Assembly (NCBI RefSeq): GCF_014672715.2
Contig: NZ_CP058566.2
Span: 1,302,001-1,366,000 of the forward strand
Reading direction: 5' to 3'
Length of the DNA: 64,000 nucleotides
Origin: Dehalogenimonas etheniformans
GTDB taxonomy: Bacteria > Chloroflexota > Dehalococcoidia > Dehalococcoidales > Dehalococcoidaceae
Positions within the stretch are counted from its first letter, which is position 1; each line of letters opens with the position of its first letter. The notes beneath the pieces were generated by a model. That model saw only the letters and a program-made list of their open reading frames with translations. It did no database searches and had not been told where the DNA came from. This document shows, in pieces, positions 1 to 9,081 of this stretch. The position numbers were made by a program, and so were the translations under genes.

Positions 1-1003
1 GATCGCCGCCGATATCCCCCAGCTCACCCACCTCTCGAAGGAACGCGCCGGACTGGAAGAAATAGTCGGCCTGTACCGTAAATACCAGCGGACCGAGAAG
101 GCGTACGAAGATACTCAGCACCTCCTGGAAACCGAAAAAGATGAGGAAATGCTGGAACTGGCACGGGAGGAGCACAAAAGCCTAAAGGAGCAGAGAGAAG
201 CGCTGTACGAGGAGCTCAAGATCGCCCTTCTGCCAAAAGACCCGAACGCCGAGCGCAATATCATCATGGAGATCCGGGCGGGCACCGGCGGAGACGAAGC
301 TAAATTATTTGCCGCCGATCTGTTCCATATGTACACCCGATACGCTGAATCCAAGGGCTGGAAGGTTGATGTCATCGACCTGACCGAGTCCTCTGCCGGA
401 GTTTTCAAGGAAGTTATTTTCGAGGTTGACGGCGAGGACGTTTACTCCCGCCTCAAGTTCGAGAGCGGCGTGCATCGCGTACAGCGTGTGCCGACGACTG
501 AAGCCGCCGGTCGCATCCATACTTCCACTGCGACCGTGGCCGTATTGCCTGTTGCCGAGGAAGTGGACATTTCCATCAACCCTGATGAGATACGGACTGA
601 CATCTTCCATTCCGGTGGCGCCGGCGGTCAAAACGTAAACAAAGTTGCCACTGCGGTACGCCTGACCCACCTCCCCACCGGGCTTGTGGTCATCTGCCAG
701 GACGAGCGTTCCCAGCTCAGAAACCGCCAGAAGGCAATGGACGTGCTGCGGGCGCGACTGCTTGCCATCGAGCAGGAAAAGAAAGACGCCGAGATGATCG
801 ATACCCGACGGTCGCAGGTTGGAACTGCCGAACGTTCGGAGAAGATCCGGACTTATAACTTCCCCCAGGACCGCCTCACCGACCACCGGATCGGCCTGTC
901 GGAGCATAACCTTCCCAAGATCATGGACGGCGACCTCGATGACATCATCGATGCCCTGGCTACCGACGAACAAGCGCGCCTCCTTCAATCCGCCGGTATC
1001 TAA
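1..1003 (+). CDS. prfA: Peptide chain release factor 1 (5' end missing)
   Basis: Class I release factor that reads UAA/UAG in the ribosomal A site and triggers peptidyl-tRNA hydrolysis. The reading frame is open from base 2 onwards, so the N-terminus lies outside the window; a Met at 149 is internal. Visible are the GGQ catalytic loop (in [10 protein letters not shown], about bases 610-640), the codon-recognition tripeptide in the RF1 position (here P-T-T, in [14 protein letters not shown]) and the RF1-type C-terminus with RTYNFPQDR. It is followed 86 bases later by prmC, whose product methylates the GGQ glutamine, a classic pairing. Identity is secure; only the true start is unknown. Confidence 0.97.
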   Translation, partial: IAADIPQLTHLSKERAGLEEIVGLYRKYQRTEKAYEDTQHLLETEKDEEMLELAREEHKSLKEQREALYEELKIALLPKDPNAERNIIMEIRAGTGGDEAKLFAADLFHMYTRYAESKGWKVDVIDLTESSAGVFKEVIFEVDGEDVYSRLKFESGVHRVQRVPTTEAAGRIHTSTATVAVLPVAEEVDISINPDEIRTDIFHSGGAGGQNVNKVATAVRLTHLPTGLVVICQDERSQLRNRQKAMDVLRARLLAIEQEKKDAEMIDTRRSQVGTAERSEKIRTYNFPQDRLTDHRIGLSEHNLPKIMDGDLDDIIDALATDEQARLLQSAGI

Positions 1004-1089
1004 AACCGGCAGTCGTTGCGAACGCCGACAATTCGGGGCGAAGCAATCTCAATGTCAGCCCCGAACCTGTTGTTTTTTTTGAGGTGATA

Positions 1090-1911
1090 ATGCCGACCAT
1101 CGGAAGTGCTCTGGATAGGGCTTCCGCCCGCTTGAATGGTCACTCGGCCCGATCCGACACCGAAGTCTTGCTTCGCCATGTTACCGGCTTGTCCCGGACA
1201 GAATTACTTCTCAAACTCGACCGTGAACTGGATCAGGAATCGTCAACAACCTATTATCAGCTCATCGACCGCTTTGAAGCCGGAGAGCCCCTGCAATACT
1301 TGACCGGTCATATGGAGTTTTACGGATTAGATTTTTATGTCAACCGATCGGTTCTCATCCCCCGCCCCGAAACTGAGATCATGGTCGAAAAAGCCATAGA
1401 GATCGGTAAAAGATATCCCACCCCCATTATCGCCGACGTCGGCTCCGGTTCCGGCGCCGTCGCCGTCACCCTGGCCAAGCACTTGCCACAATCCAGGGTA
1501 ATCGCCCTTGATGTCTCGACTGCCGCCCTTGAAATCGCCCGGCGTAATGCCGCGCGTCCCGAGTGCACCAATATCGAGTTCATCAAGAGCGACCTCCTCG
1601 GAGCTGTCCCCGATAGGCACTTCGATATCATCTGCGCCAACTTGCCCTACGTCCCATCCGCGGAATCACAAAGCAACCGCTTCGAGCCTCAGCTTGCTCT
1701 GGACGGTGGACCGGACGGGCTGAATGCCATCCACCGCCTGATCCGGCAAATGTCATCCAGGGAAGATAAACCTGAGTGGCTTTTGCTGGAGTTCGGTACC
1801 GGCCAGGCCCCGGCGGTCAAATCCATCCTCGATAAGACCTTTCCCGGAAGCCAAACTGAGATCCTCCGCGATTTCATCCCTCTTGATCGCATCTCGGTGA
1901 CCAAACTGTAG
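1090..1911 (+). CDS. prmC: Release factor glutamine N5-methyltransferase
   Basis: SAM-dependent methyltransferase that modifies the GGQ glutamine of release factors. It shows the N-terminal helical domain, then a Rossmann methyltransferase fold with the SAM-binding motif VADVGSGSGAVAVTLA. The substrate-binding NPPY motif reads N-L-P-Y here (about residues 184-187). I chose ATG 1090 rather than the in-frame GTG at 1084, because GAGG at 1081-1084 is then a correctly spaced ribosome site, whereas the GTG would lie inside it. Directly downstream of prfA and presumably co-transcribed. A hairpin repeat follows the stop. Confidence 0.95.
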   Translation: MPTIGSALDRASARLNGHSARSDTEVLLRHVTGLSRTELLLKLDRELDQESSTTYYQLIDRFEAGEPLQYLTGHMEFYGLDFYVNRSVLIPRPETEIMVEKAIEIGKRYPTPIIADVGSGSGAVAVTLAKHLPQSRVIALDVSTAALEIARRNAARPECTNIEFIKSDLLGAVPDRHFDIICANLPYVPSAESQSNRFEPQLALDGGPDGLNAIHRLIRQMSSREDKPEWLLLEFGTGQAPAVKSILDKTFPGSQTEILRDFIPLDRISVTKL

Positions 1912-1914
1912 AAA

Positions 1915-1949
1915 TCCGTTCGTGGTGAGCTTGTCGAACCATGAACGGA
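1915..1949. repeat. REP-like hairpin repeat after prmC
   Basis: Twelve-base arms TCCGTTCGTGGT and ACCATGAACGGA pair with one G-U, around a loop containing GAGCTTGTCGA. A related element with arms CCCCGTTC/GAACGGGG lies at 36835-36872. This sort of CGTTC..TTGTCGA..GAACG palindrome is a dispersed intergenic repeat; here it may also protect the prmC 3' end. Confidence 0.6.
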
Positions 1950-2038
1950 ATCCCCAATGATTTGACCCCCACTCTGTTCTGATGCTAAATTAGGCCCGCC
2001 GTTGAGCAATCGTTCAATAATTACCGAGGAGTGGCACC

Positions 2039-2824
2039 TTGGATATCATTGTTCTCATAAAACAGATCCCAGACCCCGAAATTCCCCCAGCCAGCTTTAA
2101 GATCGATGCCCCATCCAACAAGATGGCCCCGCCCGCCGGCGTCGCCCCTGTCATAGATCCCTATTCCGAGCACGCCCTCGAAGCGGCGCTCAAGCTCAAG
2201 GATGCGAATCCTGGCAGCACCATTAAGGTTTTGAGCCTCGGTACCAATTTGAACAAAGAACTTCTGAAAAAAGCCCTGGCGCTCGGCGCCGATGAACTTA
2301 TCCTGATCGATGATCCTTCCTACGCCGACCTCGATGCATCGGGAACGGCTGTCGTTCTAGAGTCAGCAGTTAAAAAGATCGGAAGATTCGATGTCGTCCT
2401 CGCCGGCCGCGCCGCAGCGGACTGGGATGCCGGGCAGACCGGCTTGCTGCTAGCAGGAAGTTTGAAGACCCAGACCGTGTCTCACGCGAGGAAAGTGGAA
2501 CTTTCTGGCGGAAAACTTCGCGTCGAACGCGTTGTTTCCGATGGTTATGAGGTCGTCGAATCAACGATTCCGGCGGTTATCACTGTTTCCTCGGAGATCG
2601 GCAAGCTTCGATTGCCCAACATCAAGGGCGTGCTGGCGGCCAAAAAGAAGGAACCGGTTTACTTGAAAGCCGCTGATCTCGGCGCCGCCCCCGAGCGAAG
2701 GGTAAAGTTGGTCAAGCTCTACCAGCCTCAGCGAGAAGCCCGGTGCGAAATGATCTCCGGCGTCACCCCCGAGGAGCAGGGCGTCAATCTGGCGCTTAAA
2801 CTCCGCGAATTGAAACTGATATAA
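2039..2824 (+). CDS. etfB: Electron transfer flavoprotein, beta subunit
   Basis: Small subunit of the ETF heterodimer that binds AMP/FAD and shuttles electrons between flavin dehydrogenases and the respiratory chain or ferredoxin. Family features are the N-terminal DIIVLIKQIPDPE strand and the later AGRAAADWDAGQTG and KLRLPNIKGVLAAKKK segments. The length of 261 residues is normal. It starts at a TTG (2039) after the ribosome site GAGGAG. etfA follows 56 bases later, so the two form an operon. No acyl-CoA dehydrogenase or ETF:quinone oxidoreductase gene is adjacent, so the electron donor cannot be read from context. Confidence 0.95.
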   Translation: MDIIVLIKQIPDPEIPPASFKIDAPSNKMAPPAGVAPVIDPYSEHALEAALKLKDANPGSTIKVLSLGTNLNKELLKKALALGADELILIDDPSYADLDASGTAVVLESAVKKIGRFDVVLAGRAAADWDAGQTGLLLAGSLKTQTVSHARKVELSGGKLRVERVVSDGYEVVESTIPAVITVSSEIGKLRLPNIKGVLAAKKKEPVYLKAADLGAAPERRVKLVKLYQPQREARCEMISGVTPEEQGVNLALKLRELKLI

Positions 2825-2880
2825 AACAATCCGTCCTTCCTCCCCCTTGTGAGAGAGGAACAAGAAAATGAGGGTAACCT

Positions 2881-3837
2881 ATGAATATATTGATCATCGC
2901 CGAGGTAAATGATGGCGTGCTTTCTCCTGCCTCCGCCGAACTTTTTACCGCCGCCAGGGCAATCTCGGCCGATGCAGATATTAATGCCGTCGCCCTTGGC
3001 AGCGGAATCGGATCATCTGTTGCCATACTATCTAGTCTAAGTGTATCCAGGGTCTTCACCGCCGAAGCTCAGAATTTGACTTCGGCCCTGGCTGCCTCTT
3101 TCATCCAAAAGGCAGTCGCCGAATCCGGACCGGGAGTGATCTTAATGACAGAGAACGATCTGGGCGCCGATCTCGCGCCACAGCTCGCGGTCAGGCTGAA
3201 TACGGCTGCCGTCACCGGGATAGTCGCCGTTCGGGTCGAGAATGACCAAGCCGTCTTCACCCGCCCGGTCTATGGCGGTAATGCCCTGGCTGATTTCACT
3301 ATCGAGTCCGAACCCCAAATAGTTTCCATTCGTCCCAAGGCATTTGCCCCGGCTGCGGAGGTTGGGAACCATACCGCCGAGGTCTTCGAACTCGCCGCAG
3401 AGCCTCCGGCCGGCGTCCGGGTACTGGAGCGCGTCGCCGTTCAGCAGCAGGGTCCTAAGATCGAGGAAGCCAAGATAGTAGTTGGTGGCGGGCGTGGACT
3501 GGGCGGGCCGGAAGGTTTCGCCCAGCTCAAGCAATTGGCCGACCTTATCGGAGGAGTTGTCGGCGCTTCCCGTCCTCCATGCGACCAGGGTTGGTGGCCG
3601 GAGTCAGGCCAGATTGGCATCACCGGCAAAATCATTTCACCAGACTTGTACATCGCCGTCGGCATCTCCGGTTCCAGCCAGCACGTCTCGGGAGTTTCCG
3701 GCAGCAAGACAATAGTAGCGATCAACAAAGACACCGAAGCCAATATCTTCAAAGTGGCCACTTATGGTGTTACCGGCGATTGGAAAAAAGTGATTCCGTC
3801 TTTTACCGCCAAAATCAAAGAACTGACAGGCCGTTGA
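2881..3837 (+). CDS. etfA: Electron transfer flavoprotein, alpha subunit
   Basis: FAD-binding large subunit of ETF. The N-terminal domain (about residues 1-190) is followed by the conserved C-terminal FAD domain, with GGRGLGGPEGF, then GASRPPCDQGWWP, then GQIGITGKIISPDLYIAVGISGSSQH and IVAINKDTEANIF. The length of 318 residues fits the family. The ATG at 2881 follows GAGGGTAACCT, a usable ribosome site. Paired with etfB just upstream. No clear terminator hairpin is visible in the T-rich stretch after the stop. Confidence 0.95.
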   Translation: MNILIIAEVNDGVLSPASAELFTAARAISADADINAVALGSGIGSSVAILSSLSVSRVFTAEAQNLTSALAASFIQKAVAESGPGVILMTENDLGADLAPQLAVRLNTAAVTGIVAVRVENDQAVFTRPVYGGNALADFTIESEPQIVSIRPKAFAPAAEVGNHTAEVFELAAEPPAGVRVLERVAVQQQGPKIEEAKIVVGGGRGLGGPEGFAQLKQLADLIGGVVGASRPPCDQGWWPESGQIGITGKIISPDLYIAVGISGSSQHVSGVSGSKTIVAINKDTEANIFKVATYGVTGDWKKVIPSFTAKIKELTGR

Positions 3838-3899
3838 TTCTGGACAACCAGTAAGTATTATTCCCTTTTAATCCTTTTTAATTAATTTTTGTTAGCTAG

Positions 3900-3929
3900 T
3901 TGACCGGTACTAGTACCTTGTGTTAAGAT
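3900..3929 (+). promoter_or_regulatory. Promoter of tupABC with palindrome in the spacer
   Basis: TTGACC at 3900-3905 and TAAGAT at 3924-3929 (18-base spacer, with TG one base before the -10) form a good sigma-70 type promoter. The spacer carries a perfect 12-base palindrome, GGTACTAGTACC (3906-3917), which could bind a repressor. Transcripts would start just before the riboswitch. Confidence 0.6.
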
Positions 3930-3948
3930 TGCCGCAAGTAAATATCTA

Positions 3949-4068
3949 TCTCCGAGTCTTTTAACCTAAATCCCCAGGGGTCATGGTCAAGAGACCGGCG
4001 GGCGGGTCACCGCCCCAAGGGTAGCGTTGGAAACGGCGCCGCCTCCCGCGATTTGGAAAGGAGAGAAA
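3949..4068 (+). promoter_or_regulatory. Moco/Tuco-type (molybdenum/tungsten cofactor) riboswitch
   Basis: The segment carries sequence blocks I recognise from the Moco RNA motif: CTCCGAGTCTTTTAACC near the start, then GGGTCACCGCCCCAAGGGTAG, GGAAACGGCGCCGCCTCCCGCG, and finally TTGGAAAGGAGAG. It sits between a promoter and an intrinsic terminator, directly ahead of a tungstate/molybdate transporter operon. Such RNAs sense molybdopterin cofactor or its tungsten form. Whether this is the Mo or the W variant cannot be decided by eye. Confidence 0.8.
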
Positions 4069-4096
4069 GCTATGACCGGGTTCTCGGTTGGCCGTG

Positions 4097-4130
4097 CACC
4101 TCCTTAAACAAGAGGTGTTTTCTTTTTTGG
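4097..4130 (+). terminator. Intrinsic terminator downstream of the riboswitch
   Basis: CACCTC (4097-4102) pairs with GAGGTG (4112-4117) around a nine-base loop and is followed by TTTTCTTTTTT. It lies between the aptamer and the tupA start, the expected expression platform for a transcriptional-attenuation riboswitch. Confidence 0.75.
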
Positions 4131-4159
4131 AAGATAAAGTAATATTTAAGGTGAGAATT

Positions 4160-5086
4160 TTGAAAAATAGAAAACGGTTGCCAATTGTTGGAGTCCTGCT
4201 TTCGGCGCTTTTGATAGCCGCCTCTATTGCAGGATGTTCCAACACCCCCGGTACCACAACCACCCCTCCCGCCACCACCGACCAAGGCGTCGGCGTTCTA
4301 AAACCGGAGACCCACCTCAAGGTAGCTACCACCAGCTCACTGTACGATACCGGCCTTTGGGCGTTGCTGGAACCCATGTTTGAAAAGCAGAACAACTGCC
4401 AGGTGGACATCCTCTACGCTAACACCGGGCTGGCGATGACCTACGGGCAGCGCGGCGACGTGGACGTGATCGCTGTCCACGACAAAACCAAGGAGTTGCA
4501 GTTCATCACCGATGGCTACGGCACCCAGCGTTACGTTTTCGCCTACAACTACTTCGTGATCGTCGGACCGGCTAACGACCCGCTCGGCTTGAAAGGTTTG
4601 TCTCCTGAAGAAGCCTTCAAAAAACTTGCCGCGTCCAAAACTACCCCCTTTGTCTCCCGCGGTGATACATCCGGGACCTACTCCAAGGAACTCGCCATCT
4701 GGAAGGCGGCAGGCCTGGATTATCAGACGGTCCGCAACTCCGGCTCGTGGTATGTGGAAGCAGGGCAGGGAATGGGTCCCACCCTGGCAATAGCCGGGCA
4801 AAAGCAGGCTTACACCCTTTCCGATATTGGCACTTTCCTGGCCTATAAAGCTCAGACCGGACTTGTATCCCTGGTTGATACCGGATCGATCTTGCTCAAC
4901 GTTTATTCTGTAATTCCGATCAACCCCGCCAAAGTCAACATCAACAACTCCCAGGCTGAATTGGCTTCAAAATTCGCTCAATGGATGGTCTCCCCAGACA
5001 TCCAGAAGATCATCGGCGAATACGGAGTCAAAGACTACAGCCGTTCGCTGTTCACTCCTTGCGCCGGTAACGAACCAACGGCTTAG
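4160..5086 (+). CDS. tupA: Tungstate/molybdate ABC transporter, substrate-binding lipoprotein
   Basis: Extracytoplasmic oxyanion receptor for the TupBC permease. After a hydrophobic signal (residues 7-22) comes the lipobox SIAG-C, with lipidated Cys26. Family motifs are TTSSLYDTGL near the mature N-terminus and RGDVDVIAVH, followed by YNYFVIVGPANDPL and the anion-site segment SRGDTSGTYSKE. The frame is open from 4088, but that start would lie inside the terminator hairpin. TTG 4160 has an AAGGTGAG ribosome site and gives a compact signal peptide. First gene of tupABC, controlled by the riboswitch. Tungstate rather than molybdate is inferred from the TTS.YDTGL motif. Confidence 0.9.
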   Translation: MKNRKRLPIVGVLLSALLIAASIAGCSNTPGTTTTPPATTDQGVGVLKPETHLKVATTSSLYDTGLWALLEPMFEKQNNCQVDILYANTGLAMTYGQRGDVDVIAVHDKTKELQFITDGYGTQRYVFAYNYFVIVGPANDPLGLKGLSPEEAFKKLAASKTTPFVSRGDTSGTYSKELAIWKAAGLDYQTVRNSGSWYVEAGQGMGPTLAIAGQKQAYTLSDIGTFLAYKAQTGLVSLVDTGSILLNVYSVIPINPAKVNINNSQAELASKFAQWMVSPDIQKIIGEYGVKDYSRSLFTPCAGNEPTA

Positions 5087-5095
5087 TAAGGATTC

Positions 5096-5809
5096 ATGGA
5101 AATCTGGCAAGGACTGCAACGGGCCATCGAGCTGATCTTTTCGCTCGATCCCGAGGTACTCGAGATCACGCGGCGGTCGCTGACCATCTCAGCGACCGCC
5201 AGCGTTATTGCCGCTTTTGTATCTTTACCCCTCGGATCGGTAATTTTCCACAATACCTTTCCGGGCAAAGGTTTCCTGATCAGCGTCATCAACACCTTGT
5301 TCAGTTTACCCACGGTGCTGGTCGGCTTGTTTGTTTTCCTTCTATTTTCCCGCGCCGGACCTCTCGGGCAATTTGGCATTCTTTTCACCCCGACGGTCAT
5401 GGTAATAGGCCAAATCCTGCTTGTCACCCCACTCATGCTGGGATTGGTGATTTCTGCCCTTTCAGGAGTTGACCGCCAGGCTAAAGAAACCGCTGTTGCA
5501 TTGGGTGCCAACCGGTGGCAGATGGGCACGCTCATCATCAAGGAGGCCCGGTATGCCATCTTCACTGCCTTCATCCTGGGGTTCGGCCGGGCTATTTCTG
5601 AGGTCGGCCTGGCGCTCATGGTGGGCGGCAACATCCGCGGCTTCACGCGGGTCCTGACCACCACCATTTCATTGGAAACCAGTAAGGGAGACATTGAATT
5701 ATCAATGGCGCTTGGCATTATCCTGCTCGCGATTGCACTGGTGATCAATCTGGCACTCTCCTGGCTGCAACAACGCAGTTCGTTGATCAGATCCAGGATG
5801 GTTGAATAG
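5096..5809 (+). CDS. tupB: Tungstate/molybdate ABC transporter, permease
   Basis: Inner-membrane permease of the tup transporter, 237 residues with about five to six hydrophobic segments. The cytoplasmic coupling loop is recognisable as KETAVALGANRWQMGTLIIKEAR (about residues 130-153), the EAA motif that docks onto the ATPase. The ATG lies nine bases after the tupA stop, preceded by AAGGA. It is followed at once by tupC (one base between stop and start), so the three genes are one transcription unit. Confidence 0.92.
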   Translation: MEIWQGLQRAIELIFSLDPEVLEITRRSLTISATASVIAAFVSLPLGSVIFHNTFPGKGFLISVINTLFSLPTVLVGLFVFLLFSRAGPLGQFGILFTPTVMVIGQILLVTPLMLGLVISALSGVDRQAKETAVALGANRWQMGTLIIKEARYAIFTAFILGFGRAISEVGLALMVGGNIRGFTRVLTTTISLETSKGDIELSMALGIILLAIALVINLALSWLQQRSSLIRSRMVE

Positions 5810-5810
5810 C

Positions 5811-6887
5811 ATGCCTGTATTAGAAGCCAACGGGCTCATCAAGCGTTACGGGCAGACAGATATTATCAAGGGCATCTCCTTATCAGTGGAAGCAGGTGAG
5901 ACCATAGCCTTCATCGGACCCAGCGGTGCCGGAAAAAGCACCCTGTTGCGGCTCCTCGACCTGCTCGAACTTCCTTCAGGCGGTACCATTGCCCTGCAAG
6001 GGACTCGGGTGGGTAGGAAAAATTCGGAGCGCCTGGAATTCCGCCGGCGGATGTCCTTTGTCCATCAGAAACCCCTCGTTTTTTCGTCCAGTGTTTTCGA
6101 CAACGTCGCTCAGCCGCTGAAATGGAGAGGCTTCAAAAAAGAGGATCTGCACGAGCGGGTCGGAAAAGCGCTTGCTTTAGTCGGGATGGAACACTACTCT
6201 AGCCGGGCGGCCAAAACTCTCTCCGGAGGTGAGACACAGCGCATCGCCATCGCCCGATCCCTGGTAACTGACCCTGAAATCTTGTTTCTGGACGAACCGA
6301 CCGCTAATCTCGATCCCCCGTCAACCGCCCGGGTCGAGGAACTCATCACTAAGATAATTAAAACCCAGAATTTGACTGTGGTCATGGCTACCCACGACTT
6401 GGCCCAGGGGCAGCGTCTTGCCGGCCGGATCGGGGTGCTAATGAACGGGGAATTGATGCAGCTGGCAAAAAGCGACGAGATCTTCCTTGCTCCCGCCTGT
6501 CGTGCCGTGGCTGAGTTCATCGGGATCGAAAATATATTTTCGGGAACCGTTATCGGAAATCTTGAAGGAATGGTCAATGTGGATGTATCGGGGCAGGTCT
6601 TCCAGACATTGGGAGATTTTGCCATCGGGGATAAGGTAAACCTTTTTGTTCGTCCGGAAGATGTAACCGTCAGCCTCGCCGCTGGATCGACCAGCGCCCG
6701 CAACTGCCTGCGTGGGACGATCTCCCGGTTATCGCTGATCAATCCCCTGGTCCGCCTGGAGATCGATTGCGGTTTCAAGCTCATGGCAGTTATCACCCGC
6801 GCCTCATCAGAGGAAATGGGTTTGTCGCTTGGCTCGAATGTTTACGCCTGTCTCAAAGCCACGGCCATTCATGCCGTCAGAGCTTGA
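5811..6887 (+). CDS. tupC: Tungstate/molybdate ABC transporter, ATP-binding protein
   Basis: ATPase subunit driving uptake. It has Walker A GPSGAGKST, the signature LSGGETQRIAIARSL, Walker B ILFLDEPTANLD and the switch histidine in MATHDLAQGQ. The region from about residue 240 to the end resembles a TOBE-type oxyanion-sensing domain (FVRPEDVTVS, LINPLVRLEIDCG), as in molybdate ATPases. I prefer ATG 5811, directly after the tupB stop, over the overlapping TTG at 5802. Last gene of the operon, followed by a strong terminator. Confidence 0.92.
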   Translation: MPVLEANGLIKRYGQTDIIKGISLSVEAGETIAFIGPSGAGKSTLLRLLDLLELPSGGTIALQGTRVGRKNSERLEFRRRMSFVHQKPLVFSSSVFDNVAQPLKWRGFKKEDLHERVGKALALVGMEHYSSRAAKTLSGGETQRIAIARSLVTDPEILFLDEPTANLDPPSTARVEELITKIIKTQNLTVVMATHDLAQGQRLAGRIGVLMNGELMQLAKSDEIFLAPACRAVAEFIGIENIFSGTVIGNLEGMVNVDVSGQVFQTLGDFAIGDKVNLFVRPEDVTVSLAAGSTSARNCLRGTISRLSLINPLVRLEIDCGFKLMAVITRASSEEMGLSLGSNVYACLKATAIHAVRA

Positions 6888-6916
6888 AGTCGGGTTCGAT
6901 GGGATAGCGTAAAAAT

Positions 6917-6942
6917 GAGAGAGGGGCTTTCGCCCCTCTCTC
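6917..6942. terminator. Bidirectional terminator between tupC and the EF-G paralogue
   Basis: Eleven perfect base pairs, GAGAGAGGGGC / GCCCCTCTCTC, around the loop TTTC. On the minus strand the hairpin is followed by ATTTTTA, so it terminates the convergent EF-G-like gene as well as the tup operon. Confidence 0.85.
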
Positions 6943-7011
6943 GGTTTCACCTTGAAATTTTGAAAATTCGGATTTGTTTCGTATTTCAATATTCGGATTT
7001 CGTTTTTGGGG

Positions 7012-9081
7012 TTAATGGGCTGCCTGCGCCGCAGCGACTTCCGCCGCTCGTTCCGCCACCAGCTTCTGCGTCAAATGTGACGGCACTTGCTGGTAGTGGT
7101 CGAATTTCATGGTGAAATGCCCCCTGCCGTGGGTCAGGCTCTTCAGGTCAATCGCGTAGCGCTGGACTTCGGCCAGCGGCGCCATGGCGTCGATAAGCGT
7201 CTTCTCGCCCTCGGGATTCAGCCCCTGGACCTGGGCGCGTTTCGTGTTGAGATCACCGATGATGTCGCCGACGACGTTCGACGGCACCGTGATGCGCATC
7301 GTTACCATCGGTTCTAGCAGTACCGGTCCCGAGGCCTCCATACCCTTTTTGAGGGCGCCAGCGCCGGCAATTTTGAAACAGATTTCGGATGAGTCAACGG
7401 GGTGGAAACTACCGTCGCATAAAGTGGCTCTGAGGTCGACAATCGGGAAGCCCAGCGACCCGCCCTCCTGGACCGCTTCCTTGATCCCTTTTTCCACTGC
7501 GGGAATATAGTTGCGCGGTACCGCGCCGCCGACCACTTTGTCGACGAATTCAACGCCGGAACCGACGGGCAAAGCCTCTACCTCGAGCACTACGTGGCCG
7601 AACTGACCGTGGCCACCGGTCTGCTTCTTGTGGCGGTATTCGGCGCGCGCCGAACCGGTGATCGTCTCTTTATAGGGTACTCTAGGCGGCTTGAGTTCGA
7701 CGGCGACGCCGTACTTGCGCGCCATTTTCTCCGCCGTGACATCGAGTTGCGTATCGCCCAGGCCGACCAGGATCGTCTCCGAGGTGTCGGAATCTCGGTG
7801 GCTCTGGATCGTCGGGTCTTCCTCAAGGATCTTGGCGATAGCCTGCCCCAGTTTGTCGACGTCCGCCTTGGACTTGGGGTGCGCGGCTACCGAGTATGTC
7901 GGGGTCGGGAAAGCGGTGGGAGCAATGACCACCGGGGAATCCGGCATAGCCAGCGTGTCGTTGGTGAAAGTGATGGCGCATTTGGCCACGGCGCCTAAAT
8001 CTCCCGCTCCCAGCTGGGTCGCCGGTTCCTGGTTTTTGCCGCGCATGACATACAACTGGCCGATCCGTTCATCGGCTTTTCTGGTGGCGTTCCAAACGTG
8101 CGAGTTGCTCGTCATAGTGCCGCGGAACACGCGGAAGAAGGTCAGCTTGCCCACATACGGGTCGGCGGTGGTCTTGAAAACGAGCGCCGCCAAAGGACCG
8201 GATTCCGAGGATTTTAATGTTCCGCCGTCAACCAGGGCGACTTCGCGGTTTTCGGGCGACGGCAGGAAGTTGACGATGAAATCGAGCAGTTGGTCGATGC
8301 CGGTATTGGTGAGCGAAGACGCTGCAAGAATTGGCACGATTTCGCCGGCGGCAACGGCTTTTTTAAGTCCGTCGACCACTTCGTCCGGGGTAAGTTCCTG
8401 GCCGTTTAAGAATTCTTCTATCAGAGTGTCATCCTGTTCGGCGATAGCCTCTACCAGTTTACCCCGGTAATCGGCAGCGCCGGCTTCCATACCCGAAGGA
8501 ATGGGGCCTTCAGTGGCGGGATGAGCCCCGGTGTAAGCTTTCATATTTATCAGATCGACGATACCCTTGAAATCCTTAAATGAGCCTATCGGGATGTTTA
8601 CCGGTAGGCATTTGTGACCGAATTTGGTCTGGATGGCAGCCACGATGTTATCGAAATTGACGTTTTCGCGGTCCATTTTGTTGATGAGGAAGCAGCGGGG
8701 CAACTTGGCTCCCTCGGCCAAATCCCAGGCGGCCTCGGTGCCGACTTCGACGCCGGAGGATGCCGCCACCGGAATGATCACCGACTCTGCGACCTTAATC
8801 GCCGCTTTGGCTTCACCGCCGAAGTCGGCATAACCCGGCGCGTCCAGCAGGTTGATCTTGGTTTTTTGCCATATAAAAGGCAGAAGCGAAAGACTTATAC
8901 TTATCTTTCGCTTCACTCCCTCAGGATCGAAATCGGACGCTGTTGTCCCGTCATCGACTTTCCCCATTCGGCTGATTGCCCCGGCGCTATAGAGCGCTGC
9001 TTCGGCCAGGGTGGTTTTTCCGGCGCCGCTGTGAGACAGCAGCGCCACATTTCGGATGCCGGCTATGCCATAGTTCTCCAT
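7012..9081 (-). CDS. Elongation factor G-like translational GTPase (FusA2 type)
   Basis: Five-domain EF-G-like GTPase of 689 residues. The P-loop reads SHSGAGKTT (residues 16-24) instead of the AHIDAGKTT of canonical EF-G; G3 is DAPGYADF and G4 is NKMD. Domain IV retains GGHGQFGHVVLEVEAL, and the C-terminus has the domain V segments AGALKKGMEASGPVLLEPM and GDIIGDLNTKRAQVQGL. This pattern fits the second EF-G paralogue found in many bacteria, whose role is not settled. It is not next to rpsL/rpsG/tuf, where a primary fusA normally lies. A terminator shared with tupC closes the transcript. Confidence 0.85.
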   Translation of the reverse strand: MENYGIAGIRNVALLSHSGAGKTTLAEAALYSAGAISRMGKVDDGTTASDFDPEGVKRKISISLSLLPFIWQKTKINLLDAPGYADFGGEAKAAIKVAESVIIPVAASSGVEVGTEAAWDLAEGAKLPRCFLINKMDRENVNFDNIVAAIQTKFGHKCLPVNIPIGSFKDFKGIVDLINMKAYTGAHPATEGPIPSGMEAGAADYRGKLVEAIAEQDDTLIEEFLNGQELTPDEVVDGLKKAVAAGEIVPILAASSLTNTGIDQLLDFIVNFLPSPENREVALVDGGTLKSSESGPLAALVFKTTADPYVGKLTFFRVFRGTMTSNSHVWNATRKADERIGQLYVMRGKNQEPATQLGAGDLGAVAKCAITFTNDTLAMPDSPVVIAPTAFPTPTYSVAAHPKSKADVDKLGQAIAKILEEDPTIQSHRDSDTSETILVGLGDTQLDVTAEKMARKYGVAVELKPPRVPYKETITGSARAEYRHKKQTGGHGQFGHVVLEVEALPVGSGVEFVDKVVGGAVPRNYIPAVEKGIKEAVQEGGSLGFPIVDLRATLCDGSFHPVDSSEICFKIAGAGALKKGMEASGPVLLEPMVTMRITVPSNVVGDIIGDLNTKRAQVQGLNPEGEKTLIDAMAPLAEVQRYAIDLKSLTHGRGHFTMKFDHYQQVPSHLTQKLVAERAAEVAAAQAAH

